DNA of 64,000 nucleotides from Streptomyces sp. SA15 (GTDB taxonomy: Bacteria; Actinomycetota; Actinomycetes; Streptomycetales; Streptomycetaceae): NCBI RefSeq assembly GCF_002291145.1, contig NZ_NTGE01000213.1, forward strand, positions 1 through 64,000, given 5' to 3'. Made by a program: the position numbers and the translations under genes. Positions 1 through 8,498 of the stretch are shown one piece after another. The notes beneath the pieces are model-generated. The model was not told the DNA's origin. It was given only the letters and a program-made list of their open reading frames with translations, and did no database searches. How positions within the stretch are numbered: the stretch's first letter is position 1; each line of letters begins with the position of its first letter.

Positions 1-305
1 GTGCCCGCGCCGCCCGCACGCCGCTGGCCCGGCAGGGCGCCCGCCCGGCCCTCGCCGACCTGGTGCCCGAGGAGGAGGCCGAGGCCCACGCGCGTGCCCT
101 GCTGGCGCCCCTCGCCCCCGTGCTCGTCGAGACGCTGCGCACCTGGCTGTCCCTGCACGGCAGTTGGGACCGTACGGCGGTGGCGCTGTCCGTACACCGC
201 AACACCGTGCGGCAGCGGATCGCGCGGTGCGCGGGCCTGCTGGAGGCGGACCTGGACGATCCCGACGTACGGATGGAGCTGTGGTTCGCGTTGCGGCGGC
301 TCTAG
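1..305 (+). CDS. PucR/CdaR-family transcriptional regulator, C-terminal part (gene starts before the window)
   Basis: Only the last 100 or so residues are inside the window; the frame enters at base 3 and ends with TAG at 303-305. The visible part carries the C-terminal helix-turn-helix of PucR/CdaR regulators: an ETLRTWLSLHGSWDRTA segment followed by a recognition helix (VHRNTVRQRIARCAGLL) and a short tail (DDPDVRMELWFALRRL). In this family the domain binds DNA at operons for purine, sugar-acid or amino-acid use. The ligand-sensing part is missing, so the target cannot be inferred. Confidence 0.85.
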   Translation, partial: ARAARTPLARQGARPALADLVPEEEAEAHARALLAPLAPVLVETLRTWLSLHGSWDRTAVALSVHRNTVRQRIARCAGLLEADLDDPDVRMELWFALRRL

Positions 306-415
306 ACACAAGCGGCTCTAGACATGAGCAGCTCTGGACACCACGTGACCCGCGCCACGTGACGCGCGTCCCAGCGTGCGGGACGCGGGGTGTTCCCACA
401 GTTGTCTGCCTCACA

Positions 416-1213
416 ATGGTGAGCATGCCGATACCCGGGACACCCAGCCGCGCCGAGCTCGTCGAGCACCTTGTGAAGACCCGTATCGCGGGCGATGTCG
501 CAACCCCGCGTGAGAACAACCTCTCCCACTACCGCCAGTTGGCCAACGGCGTCCGCAACTTCTGGCTCGGACTGGAGCTCGGCGACCGCTGGACCGACGA
601 GCAGGACGTGCTCGCGGTGATGGCGGAGCGGGTGGGCGTGAACGACGACCCGGAGTACCGGTACGGCCAGGACACCATCGACCCCGAACTGACCGTCACC
701 GCCCTGGAGCGCCTGGCGGGGCGCCTGCGCAAGGCGGCCGACGGGCAGCAGCGGGTCCTCTTCGCGACCGGCCACCCGGGCGGCCTGCTGGACGTGCACC
801 GGGCCACGGCCGACGCGCTGCGGACGGCCGGCTGCGAGATCATGGTCATCCCGGACGGGCTGCAGACGGACGAGGGATACGTCATGCAGTTCGCGGACGT
901 GGCGATGCTCGAGCACGGCGCCACGCTGTGGCACACCCACTCCGGCGAACCGATGAAGGCCATCCTCACCGCCCTGGAGAGCGAGGGCCGCCCGCTGCCC
1001 GACCTGGTCGTCGCCGACCACGGCTGGGCGGGCTACGCCGGCCAGCACGGCATCGACTCCGTCGGCTACGCCGACTGCAACGACCCGGCCCTCTTCCTCG
1101 CCGAGTCGGAAGGCACCCTCCAGGTGGCGGTCCCCCTCGACGACCATGTGCTCAGCCCGCGCTACTACGACCCGATGACGGCGTATCTGCTGGAAGAGGC
1201 GGGGCTGGCGTAG
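416..1213 (+). CDS. Conserved actinobacterial phosphatase-like protein, unknown substrate
   Basis: A soluble protein of 265 residues with no signal peptide or membrane segment. It contains conserved stretches such as VLFATGHPGGLLDVHR, MLEHGATLWHTHSGEPM and LVVADHGWAGYAG, rich in His, Asp and Gly as in metal-dependent hydrolases. I recall similar actinobacterial proteins being labelled histidinol-phosphatase-like or simply phosphatase, but I cannot identify a proven catalytic signature. ATG at 416, GTG at 419 and ATG at 425 are all in frame and none has a clear ribosome binding site, so the exact start is open. A gap of about 110 bp separates it from the PucR-type gene. Confidence 0.75.
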   Translation: MVSMPIPGTPSRAELVEHLVKTRIAGDVATPRENNLSHYRQLANGVRNFWLGLELGDRWTDEQDVLAVMAERVGVNDDPEYRYGQDTIDPELTVTALERLAGRLRKAADGQQRVLFATGHPGGLLDVHRATADALRTAGCEIMVIPDGLQTDEGYVMQFADVAMLEHGATLWHTHSGEPMKAILTALESEGRPLPDLVVADHGWAGYAGQHGIDSVGYADCNDPALFLAESEGTLQVAVPLDDHVLSPRYYDPMTAYLLEEAGLA

Positions 1214-1241
1214 TCCGGCGAGGCAGCGGGGGGCGAGTAGG

Positions 1242-1709
1242 TCAACTCCGGGTCGTTTTCGGAGTGTCGGCCGGCTCGCCCGGCAGCGTGACGACTCCGC
1301 CGATCTCCTGGGTGACGCGGGCCTGCCCGTTGAGGAACGCGAGCCGGTTCAGCAGGGCGTATCCCTCGCACAGCACCACCTCGTGGCCGTCGTACGACTC
1401 CAGGTTGACAACGGCGGCCTCGACGTGCGCGATCTCGCTGACGAGCATCGGTATGCCGGAGTGGCCGAGGGCGTGCGCGGCGCCGGCGCGTTCGTAGAGC
1501 ACGGGCACGAGCGCGGATCCACTGGCGTCGGTGACCGTCGATGCGGAGCTGCCGCTCAGCTTGCGCAGCTGCGCCCGGGCGTGAAGCGTGACCCGCTCGA
1601 TCGACCGCAGCTCGTCCATCGTGATCGCGAACGCCGGGGGCGGCTGTGGCGCGGCGACGGAAGCGGTGCGCCCGGCAGCACGCTTGCTGCGTCTTCCGAA
1701 GATCGACAC
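1242..1709 (-). CDS. Conserved hypothetical protein
   Basis: A protein of 155 residues starting at GTG 1709, chosen because a GAGGAG ribosome binding site lies just upstream. The longer reading frame to 1931 has no such support. The basic N-terminus (VSIFGRRSKRAAGRT) is followed by a soluble alpha/beta-looking domain with LRSIERVTLHARAQLRKL and a VVNLESYDGHEVVLCEGYALLN stretch split by hydrophobic strands. No catalytic motif, membrane segment or family is recognised. It is convergent with the preceding plus-strand gene. Conservation of the N-terminus among streptomycetes would confirm the start. Confidence 0.6.
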   Translation of the reverse strand: MSIFGRRSKRAAGRTASVAAPQPPPAFAITMDELRSIERVTLHARAQLRKLSGSSASTVTDASGSALVPVLYERAGAAHALGHSGIPMLVSEIAHVEAAVVNLESYDGHEVVLCEGYALLNRLAFLNGQARVTQEIGGVVTLPGEPADTPKTTRS

Positions 1710-1934
1710 GGCTAGGAGGCTCCTCACGGACGGGCGGCCACGAGCGCGGCGCCACGACGGCGAGCGTCGGTGCGGCGAGCCTGTGGCAGCGCGGGTCAGG
1801 TGGCGTGGGGAGACCGAAAGCGGCCCTTCTGACAGGGGTGAAGCGCTTTCCAGGGTAACGGCAGAGTGATCAATGGGACCTGGCCGAAAACTTACGAATG
1901 GGTGACGACCTGCGGTGAGCTCCGCAGACAACCG

Positions 1935-2801
1935 TCAGCGCGGGACGCGCACCACGCCCTCCTGGATCACCGAGATCGCGAGCCGTCCGTCCTGCGTGTA
2001 GATGCGGGCCTGACCGAGGCCGCGGCCGCCGTACGCCGACGGGGACTCCTGGTCGTACAGGAGCCATTCGTCGGCGCGGAACGGGCGGTGGAACCACATC
2101 GCGTGGTCCAGGGAGGCGCCGACCACGTCGCCGACGGCCCAGCCGCCGCGGCCGTGCGCGAGGAGGATGGAGTCGAGGAGCGTCATGTCGGAGACGTACG
2201 TGGCGAGGACGACGTGCAGAAGGGGGTCGTCAGCGAGTTTGCCGTTGGTGCGGAACCACACCTGGGAGTGCGGCTCGCGCGGCTCGCCGAATCTGCCGTA
2301 CGGCGGCTCGTCGGCGTAGCGCAGGTCGATCGCCTCGCGCATCTCGATGAACTTTCCGACGACGTCGGGGTCGAGGTGGTCGTAGCCGCGCACCTGTTCC
2401 TCGGTGGTGGGCAGCGTGACCGGGTCGGGCGCGGCCGGCATCGGGGTCTGGTGGTCCAGGCCGTCCTCGTACGCCTGGAAGGACGCGGAGAGATGGAAGA
2501 TCGGCTGCCCGTGCTGGACCGCGACCACCCGGCGGGTGGTGAAGGAGCGGCCGTCGCGGATGCGGTCCACGGTGTAGACGATGGGCGCGCCGGGGTCGCC
2601 GGGGCGCAGGAAGTAGGCGTGGAGGGAGTGGGCGGGCCGGTCCGCGGGGACCGTCCGGCCGGCGGCGACGAGCGCCTGTGCCGCGACCTGGCCGCCGAAG
2701 ACGCGCGGGACGACGGCGGCCCGGGACCGGCCGCGGAAGATGTTCTCCTCGATCTGCTCCAGGTCGAGCAGATCGAGGAGACTGTGCAGTGCCTGACTCA
2801 T
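1935..2801 (-). CDS. tesB: Acyl-CoA thioesterase II (TesB family)
   Basis: Hydrolyses acyl-CoA to free acid and CoA in the cytosol. The 288-residue length matches bacterial TesB, which is a double hotdog fold. Family features visible are LEQIEENIFRGRS near the N-terminus, RVFGGQVAAQALVAA, HSLHAYFLRPGD and VDRIRDGRSFTTRRVVAVQ in the first hotdog, and a C-terminal VGASLDHAMWFHRPF stretch in the second. The gene lies 36 bp after the stop of the acyl-CoA dehydrogenase on the same strand, so the two are probably co-transcribed and act in acyl-CoA turnover. The chain-length preference is not readable from sequence. Confidence 0.9.
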   Translation of the reverse strand: MSQALHSLLDLLDLEQIEENIFRGRSRAAVVPRVFGGQVAAQALVAAGRTVPADRPAHSLHAYFLRPGDPGAPIVYTVDRIRDGRSFTTRRVVAVQHGQPIFHLSASFQAYEDGLDHQTPMPAAPDPVTLPTTEEQVRGYDHLDPDVVGKFIEMREAIDLRYADEPPYGRFGEPREPHSQVWFRTNGKLADDPLLHVVLATYVSDMTLLDSILLAHGRGGWAVGDVVGASLDHAMWFHRPFRADEWLLYDQESPSAYGGRGLGQARIYTQDGRLAISVIQEGVVRVPR

Positions 2802-2837
2802 GGACGACAGTTGTACTGGCCAGTAATTTCCGGAACC

Positions 2838-3995
2838 TTACAGGCCCATGTCCTTCGCGATGATCGTCTTCATGATCTCGCTGGTGCCGCCGTAGATGCG
2901 GTTGACGCGGTTGTCCGCGTACAGGCGGGCGATCGGGTACTCGTTCATGAAGCCGTAGCCGCCGTGCAGCTGGAGGCAGCGGTCGATCACGCGGTGGGCG
3001 ACCTCGGTGCAGAAGAGCTTGGCGCTGGCGGCCTCGGCAGGGGTCAGCTCGCCCGCGTCGAGGGCTTCTAGCGCGCGGTCGGCGACCGCCTCGGCGGCGT
3101 CCACCTCGGCCTGGCAGGCGGCCAGTTCGAACTTGGTGTTCTGGAAGGCGGCGACCGGCTTGCCGAAGACGGTGCGCTCCTGCACGTACTCCTTGGCGAA
3201 CCGGACGGCGGCCTTGGCCTGCGCGTAGGCACCGAAGGCGATGCCCCAGCGCTCGGAGGCGAGGTTGTGACCGAGGTAGGAGAAGCCCTTGTTCTCCTCG
3301 CCGAGGAGGTCCTCGACGGGGACCTTGACGTCGACGAAGGCGAGCTCGGCGGTGTCGGAGGTCTTCAGGCCCAGCTTGTCCAGCTTGCGGCCGATGGAGT
3401 AGCCCTCGGACTTGGTGTCCACGGCGAAGAGGGAGATGCCGTGGCGGCGGTCCTCGGCGGTGGGCGCGGCGGTGCGGGCGCAGACGATCACGCGGTCGGC
3501 GTGGACGCCGCCGGTGATGAAGGTCTTGGAGCCGTTGAGGACGTAGTGCGTGCCGTCGTCGCTCAGCTTGGCGGTGGTCTTCATGCCCGCGAGGTCGGAG
3601 CCGGTGCCCGGCTCGGTCATCGCCAGGGCCCACATCTCCTCGCCGGAGACGAACTTCGGCAGGTAGCGCTTCTTCTGCTCGTCGGTGGCGAGCATCTTGA
3701 TGTACGGCAGGCCGAGCAGCACGTGCACGCCGGAGCCGCCGAAGCTCACGCCCGCGCGGGCGGTCTCCTCGTACATCACGGCCTCGAACTTGTACGAGTC
3801 GATGCCGGCGCCGCCGTACTCCTCGTCGACGCGGATGCCGAAGACGCCGAGCTCGGCCAGCTTGTAGTAGAAGTCGCGCGGCGCCTGGCCGGCGGCGAAC
3901 CACTCGTCGTAGACGGGGACGACCTCGGCCTCGATGAAGGCCCGGAGGGTCTCCCGGAACGCCTCGTGATCCTCGTTGAACACAGTCCGGCGCAC
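2838..3995 (-). CDS. Acyl-CoA dehydrogenase
   Basis: An FAD enzyme that introduces the alpha-beta double bond into acyl-CoA thioesters. The 385 residues cover the usual N-terminal helical, middle beta and C-terminal helical domains. Signatures are LAMTEPGTGSDLAGMKTTAK (FAD/substrate loop), QLHGGYGFMNEYPIARLYAD and the C-terminal IYGGTSEIMKTIIAKDMGL. The start is GTG 3995 with an AAGGG ribosome binding site. The upstream leader contains the 62-bp dispersed element described separately. It lies upstream of tesB on the same strand and close to the leucine-catabolism operon, so a branched-chain or fatty acyl-CoA substrate is likely but unproven. Confidence 0.92.
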   Translation of the reverse strand: MRRTVFNEDHEAFRETLRAFIEAEVVPVYDEWFAAGQAPRDFYYKLAELGVFGIRVDEEYGGAGIDSYKFEAVMYEETARAGVSFGGSGVHVLLGLPYIKMLATDEQKKRYLPKFVSGEEMWALAMTEPGTGSDLAGMKTTAKLSDDGTHYVLNGSKTFITGGVHADRVIVCARTAAPTAEDRRHGISLFAVDTKSEGYSIGRKLDKLGLKTSDTAELAFVDVKVPVEDLLGEENKGFSYLGHNLASERWGIAFGAYAQAKAAVRFAKEYVQERTVFGKPVAAFQNTKFELAACQAEVDAAEAVADRALEALDAGELTPAEAASAKLFCTEVAHRVIDRCLQLHGGYGFMNEYPIARLYADNRVNRIYGGTSEIMKTIIAKDMGL

Positions 3996-4011
3996 CGCGC
4001 CACCGCCCTTC

Positions 4012-4073
4012 TTTGCGCCTAAACCGGCGCCGCTCTCGCGTACGTGGTTGCTCGCCGTCGGGGTTCCTCAATT
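4012..4073 (-). repeat. 62-bp dispersed element, copy A, in the acyl-CoA dehydrogenase leader
   Basis: Read on the minus strand, this 62-bp segment starts AATTGAGGAACCCC and ends GGTTTAGGCGCAAA. It matches 22916-22977 on the plus strand at 60 of 62 positions. It ends 17 bp before the GTG start of the acyl-CoA dehydrogenase, so it would lie in the mRNA leader. The 3' part can form a small hairpin GCGCC-GGTTTA-GGCGC, and a CGC-GAGA-GCG hairpin precedes it. No known riboswitch class is recognised. Confidence 0.75.
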
Positions 4074-4153
4074 GATGGTTGCGGACCGATGGCTAAGCGC
4101 TTGCTCAGCCAAAAAGCTACCGGCCAGTTGGGACGCCTGTCCAGAGACGCACG

Positions 4154-4753
4154 TCACTCCTGGGCGACCGCCGCCCCGAACGCCCCCCGAGCCATCCGAT
4201 GCAGCAACTGAGCCGTAGCCCCCCGCCCCGGCAGCACCCCCGCCCGCCCCAGATGCGGTGTCGAGTTCAGCAGACCGAACACCGAGTGCACCGCCGACCG
4301 TGCCGCGGGCTCGGCCAGCCCCGGATACACCTCACGGACCACCCCCACCCACAGCTCGACGTACTGCCGCTGCAGCTGCCGTACCAGCTTCCGGTCGCTG
4401 TCCCGGAGGCGGTCCAGCTCGCGGTCGTGCAGGGTGATGAGGGGGCGGTCGTCGATCGCGAAGTCGATGTGACCCTCGATGAGCGAGTCGAGGACCTCCT
4501 CCGGGCCCACGCCGTCCGCCTCCTGGAGGCGGCGTTTCGCGCCCGTCAGCAGCTGGCCGCTGATACCGACCAGCAGCTCCGCGAGCATCGCGTCCTTGCC
4601 GGGGAAGTGCCGGTAGAGACCGGGCCCGCTGATGCCGACCGCGGCGCCTATCTCGTCCACCCCCACGCCGTGGAACCCGCGTTCGGCGAACAGCCGCGCG
4701 GCCTCCTTGAGGATCTGCTCGCGGCGGGTGGGGGCGTCGGTTCTGGTGGCCAT
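4154..4753 (-). CDS. TetR-family regulator of the leucine-catabolism operon
   Basis: A 199-residue TetR protein. The N-terminal helix-turn-helix is clear (TRREQILKEAARLFAERGF, then VDEIGAAVGISGPGLYRHF around residues 33-51), followed by a helical ligand domain. It is transcribed divergently from the methylcrotonyl-CoA carboxylase operon, and the intergenic region carries two GTTARCG-type palindromes. By analogy with other TetR regulators at acyl-CoA genes it probably represses the operon and itself and responds to an acyl-CoA or free acid. The ligand is an inference from context only. Confidence 0.92.
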   Translation of the reverse strand: MATRTDAPTRREQILKEAARLFAERGFHGVGVDEIGAAVGISGPGLYRHFPGKDAMLAELLVGISGQLLTGAKRRLQEADGVGPEEVLDSLIEGHIDFAIDDRPLITLHDRELDRLRDSDRKLVRQLQRQYVELWVGVVREVYPGLAEPAARSAVHSVFGLLNSTPHLGRAGVLPGRGATAQLLHRMARGAFGAAVAQE

Positions 4754-4775
4754 GGAAGCAATTCTAGACAGAGAG

Positions 4776-4791
4776 GTTAGCGGTCGTTAAC
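4776..4791. promoter_or_regulatory. Probable TetR operator 1
   Basis: A 16-bp near-palindrome, GTTAGCG-GT-CGTTAAC, in the short divergent region between the TetR gene and the carboxylase operon. A second site with the same layout is centred 29 bp away, close to three helical turns. Confidence 0.65.
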
Positions 4792-4804
4792 CTGAAGGAA
4801 ACGC

Positions 4805-4820
4805 GTTAACGCTCATTAAC
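4805..4820. promoter_or_regulatory. Probable TetR operator 2
   Basis: A 16-bp near-palindrome, GTTAACG-CT-CATTAAC, sharing the pattern GTTARCG-N2-CRTTAAC with operator 1. It ends 18 bp before the carboxylase start codon, so bound protein would block the promoter or early transcript. Confidence 0.65.
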
Positions 4821-4838
4821 AAGGTGAGGGGCCGCAGG

Positions 4839-6455
4839 ATGGAGCAGGCACCGGAGCTGACGAGCGCGGCTGACCCGGCGTCGGAGGCCTGGCGGGCCAA
4901 TGAACAGGCCCACTTGGCACTCGTCGAGGAACTGCACGCCAAGCTGGCCGCCGCCCGCCTCGGCGGTGGTGAGAAGGCGCGGGCCCGGCACACCGCGCGC
5001 GGGAAGCTGCTGCCGCGGGACAGGGTCGACAGCCTCCTCGACCCCGGCTCACCGTTCCTGGAGCTGGCTCCCCTCGCCGCCGACGGGATGTACGACGGGC
5101 AGGCCCCGGCCGCCGGGGTCATCGCCGGGATCGGGCGCGTGAGCGGGCGTGAGTGCGTGATCGTCGCCAATGACGCGACCGTCAAGGGTGGGACGTACTA
5201 CCCGATGACGGTGAAGAAGCACCTGCGCGCGCAGGAAGTGGCCCTCGAGAACCGCCTGCCCTGCGTCTACCTCGTCGACTCCGGCGGCGCCTTCCTGCCC
5301 ATGCAGGACGAGGTCTTCCCCGACCGCGAGCACTTCGGGCGGATCTTCTACAACCAGGCCCGGATGTCCGGCGCCGGGATCCCGCAGATCGCCGCCGTGC
5401 TCGGATCCTGCACGGCCGGCGGGGCGTATGTCCCCGCCATGAGCGACGAGGCCGTCATCGTCCGCAACCAGGGAACCATCTTCCTCGGCGGGCCTCCCCT
5501 GGTGAAGGCCGCCACCGGTGAGGTCGTCACCGCGGAGGAGCTGGGCGGCGGAGACGTGCACGCGCGCGTGTCCGGCGTCACCGACCACCTCGCGGAGGAC
5601 GACGCGCACGCCCTGCGCATCGTGCGGACCATCGCCGCCACGCTCCCCGCGCGCGGGCCGCTCCCCTGGGAGGTCACGTCTGTCGCAGAGCCCAAGGTGG
5701 ATCCGTACGGGCTGTACGGCGCCGTACCCGTCGACTCCCGCACCCCCTATGACGTACGCGAGATCATCGCGCGCGTGGTCGACGGCTCCCGTTTCGCCGA
5801 GTTCAAGTCCGAGTTCGGGCAGACCCTCGTCACCGGCTTCGCCCGGATCCACGGCCACCCGGTCGGGATCGTCGCCAACAACGGCATCCTGTTCTCCGAG
5901 TCCGCCCAGAAGGGCGCCCACTTCATCGAGCTGTGCGACCAGCGCGGGATCCCGCTGGTGTTCCTGCAGAACATCTCCGGCTTCATGGTCGGCAAGGACT
6001 ACGAGGCAGGCGGCATCGCCAAGCACGGCGCCAAGATGGTCACGGCGGTGGCGTGCACGCGCGTGCCCAAGCTGACCGTGGTGGTCGGTGGGTCGTACGG
6101 CGCGGGGAACTACTCCATGTGCGGGCGGGCCTACTCCCCCCGCTTCCTGTGGATGTGGCCGAACGCCAAGATCTCCGTCATGGGCGGCGAGCAGGCCGCG
6201 TCCGTTCTCGCGACCGTCAAGCGGGACCAGCTGGAGGCCCGCGGGGAGGCGTGGCCCGACGAGGAGGAAGAGGCGTTCAAGGCGCCGATCCGCGCGCAGT
6301 ACGAGCGCCAGGGGAATGCCTATTACGCGACTGCCCGCCTGTGGGACGACGGGATCATCGAACCGCTGGAGACCCGGCAGGTGCTGGGCCTGGCCCTGAC
6401 CGCGTGCGCCAACGCGCCTCTGGGCGAGCCCCAGTTCGGCGTCTTCCGGATGTGA
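4839..6455 (+). CDS. Methylcrotonyl-CoA carboxylase beta subunit (carboxyltransferase)
   Basis: The carboxyltransferase half of a biotin-dependent acyl-CoA carboxylase, moving CO2 from carboxybiotin to 3-methylcrotonyl-CoA in leucine breakdown. It has 538 residues, the usual size. Crotonase-fold signatures are LGSCTAGGAYVPAMSDE in the N-terminal domain and GGSYGAGNYSMCGRAY plus WPNAKISVMGGEQAASVL in the C-terminal domain, the latter typical of the methylcrotonyl type. ATG 4839 is preferred over the in-frame GTG 4824 because a GGTGAGGGG ribosome binding site sits 7 bp upstream. The biotin subunit starts 6 bp after its stop and HMG-CoA lyase follows, which fixes the pathway. Confidence 0.93.
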   Translation: MEQAPELTSAADPASEAWRANEQAHLALVEELHAKLAAARLGGGEKARARHTARGKLLPRDRVDSLLDPGSPFLELAPLAADGMYDGQAPAAGVIAGIGRVSGRECVIVANDATVKGGTYYPMTVKKHLRAQEVALENRLPCVYLVDSGGAFLPMQDEVFPDREHFGRIFYNQARMSGAGIPQIAAVLGSCTAGGAYVPAMSDEAVIVRNQGTIFLGGPPLVKAATGEVVTAEELGGGDVHARVSGVTDHLAEDDAHALRIVRTIAATLPARGPLPWEVTSVAEPKVDPYGLYGAVPVDSRTPYDVREIIARVVDGSRFAEFKSEFGQTLVTGFARIHGHPVGIVANNGILFSESAQKGAHFIELCDQRGIPLVFLQNISGFMVGKDYEAGGIAKHGAKMVTAVACTRVPKLTVVVGGSYGAGNYSMCGRAYSPRFLWMWPNAKISVMGGEQAASVLATVKRDQLEARGEAWPDEEEEAFKAPIRAQYERQGNAYYATARLWDDGIIEPLETRQVLGLALTACANAPLGEPQFGVFRM

Positions 6456-6461
6456 GGACCC

Positions 6462-8498
6462 ATGTTTGACACGGTGCTTGTAGCCAACCGGGGTGAGATC
6501 GCGGTCCGCGTCATCCGCACCCTTCGCGCGCTCGGCGTGCGCTCAGTGGCCGTCTTCTCCGACGCGGACGCCGACGCCCGGCACGTCCGCGAGGCCGACA
6601 CGGCCGTACGCATCGGACCGGCGCCCGCGGCCGAGAGCTATCTGTCCGCCGAGCGGATCCTGGAGGCCGCCGCCCGCACGGGCGCCCAGGCCGTGCACCC
6701 GGGATACGGCTTCCTCGCGGAGAACGCCGGCTTCGCACGCGCGTGTGCCGACGCGGGGCTCGTCTTCATCGGGCCGCCGGCCGAGGCGATCTCCCTCATG
6801 GGCGACAAGATCCGGGCCAAGGAGACGGTGCAGGCGGCCGGGGTGCCGGTGGTCCCCGGGTCCAGCGGCAGCGGCCTGACGGACGCGCGACTGGCCGACG
6901 CGGCCCGCGAGATCGGCATGCCCGTGCTGCTGAAGCCCTCCGCCGGTGGCGGCGGCAAGGGCATGCGGCTGGTACGGGACGCGGAGAAGCTGGCGGACGA
7001 GATCACCGCCGCGCGCCGCGAGGCCCGCGCCTCCTTCGGCGACGACACGCTGCTCGTCGAGCGGTGGATCGACCGGCCCCGGCACATCGAGATCCAGGTC
7101 CTGGCGGACGGCCACGGCGGTGTGGTCCATCTGGGCGAGCGCGAGTGCTCCCTGCAGCGCCGCCACCAGAAGATCATCGAGGAGGCGCCCTCCGTCCTCC
7201 TGGACGAGGAGACCCGCGCGGCCATGGGCGAGGCGGCGGTCCAGGCGGCCCGTTCCTGCCGATACGAGGGCGCGGGCACCGTGGAGTTCATCGTCCCCGG
7301 CGGGGACCCGAAGTCGTACTTCTTCATGGAGATGAACACCCGCCTCCAGGTGGAGCACCCGGTCACCGAGCTGGTCACGGGCCTTGACCTGGTGGAGTGG
7401 CAGCTGCGGGTCGCGGCGGGCGAGCGGCTGCCGTTCGCGCAGGCGGAGATCCGGCTGACGGGGCACGCGGTCGAGGCCCGCATCTGCGCGGAAGACCCGT
7501 CGCGCGGATTCCTGCCCTCCGGCGGCACGGTCCTCAAGCTCCACGAACCCCAGGGCGACGGCGTCCGCACCGACTCCGGGCTCGGCGAGGGCACCGAGGT
7601 CGGCAGCCTGTACGACCCGATGCTGTCCAAGGTGATCGCGTACGGACCGGACCGCGCCACGGCGATCAGGAAACTCCGCGCGGCCCTCGCGGAGACGGTC
7701 GTCCTGGGCGTGCAGACGAACGCCGGGTTTCTGCGGCGGCTGCTCGCGCATCCGGCGGTGGTCGCGGGCGAGTTGGACACCGGGCTGGTCGAGCGGGAGG
7801 TCGAGGGGCTGGTCTCGGCGGACGTACCGGAAGCGGTGTACGTGGCCGCCGCGCTGCTGCGTCAGGCCGGTCTTGCCCCGCGGAGGTCCGGCTGGGTCGA
7901 TCCGTTCTCCGTGCCGGGCGGCTGGCGCCTCGGCGGCGAACGCGCCTGGACGGCCCACCACATGCGGGTGCCGGGGCACGACCCCGTGACCGTCCGCGTG
8001 CGCGGCACCGGGGACGGCGACGTCGAGGTACTGCTCGACGGCGAGGAGCGGTCCCTCCAGCGGTCCCTCCGGAGGGCCAAGAGCCTGCTCCCGGGCACGA
8101 GAGAGGATCTCCGGTTCACTTTCCGGCTCGACGGCGTGGCCCACACCTTCGCCGCCCTGCCGGGAGGCACCTGGCTGGGCCGCGACGGCGACGCCTGGCA
8201 CGTGCGCGACCACGACCCGGTCGCCGCGTCGCTGACCCGGGCCGCGCACTCCGGTGCCGACTCGCTCACCGCGCCCATGCCCGGGACGGTGACCGTCGTG
8301 AAGGTCGCCGTCGGCGACGAGGTCACCGCCGGTCAGAGTCTGCTGGTCGTGGAGGCGATGAAGATGGAGCACGTCATCTCCGCCCCGCACGCCGGCACGG
8401 TCACCGAGCTGGACGTGACGCCGGGCACCACGGTGGCGATGGATCAGGTCCTGGCCGTCATCGCACCGCACGACGAGGAAGGGGTGGCGGCGCAATGA
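6462..8498 (+). CDS. Methylcrotonyl-CoA carboxylase alpha subunit (biotin carboxylase plus biotin carrier)
   Basis: ATP-dependent carboxylation of biotin, with the carrier on the same chain. It has 678 residues. Order of parts: biotin carboxylase N-lobe (VLVANRGEIAVRVIRTLRAL), ATP-grasp with the glycine-rich loop SAGGGGKGMRLV, the catalytic EMNTRLQVEHPVTELVTG, a middle linker, and a C-terminal biotinyl domain with the EAMKMEH motif (biotinylated Lys634). It starts 6 bp after the beta subunit and its stop overlaps the HMG-CoA lyase start (ATGA). The partner beta subunit and the lyase indicate 3-methylcrotonyl-CoA rather than propionyl-CoA as main substrate. Confidence 0.94.
   Translation: MFDTVLVANRGEIAVRVIRTLRALGVRSVAVFSDADADARHVREADTAVRIGPAPAAESYLSAERILEAAARTGAQAVHPGYGFLAENAGFARACADAGLVFIGPPAEAISLMGDKIRAKETVQAAGVPVVPGSSGSGLTDARLADAAREIGMPVLLKPSAGGGGKGMRLVRDAEKLADEITAARREARASFGDDTLLVERWIDRPRHIEIQVLADGHGGVVHLGERECSLQRRHQKIIEEAPSVLLDEETRAAMGEAAVQAARSCRYEGAGTVEFIVPGGDPKSYFFMEMNTRLQVEHPVTELVTGLDLVEWQLRVAAGERLPFAQAEIRLTGHAVEARICAEDPSRGFLPSGGTVLKLHEPQGDGVRTDSGLGEGTEVGSLYDPMLSKVIAYGPDRATAIRKLRAALAETVVLGVQTNAGFLRRLLAHPAVVAGELDTGLVEREVEGLVSADVPEAVYVAAALLRQAGLAPRRSGWVDPFSVPGGWRLGGERAWTAHHMRVPGHDPVTVRVRGTGDGDVEVLLDGEERSLQRSLRRAKSLLPGTREDLRFTFRLDGVAHTFAALPGGTWLGRDGDAWHVRDHDPVAASLTRAAHSGADSLTAPMPGTVTVVKVAVGDEVTAGQSLLVVEAMKMEHVISAPHAGTVTELDVTPGTTVAMDQVLAVIAPHDEEGVAAQ

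Noticed and set aside
2230..4071. A 613-codon minus-strand frame across tesB and the acyl-CoA dehydrogenase
   Set aside because: Its translation is Arg/Pro-rich nonsense in another frame of two clearly recognised genes.
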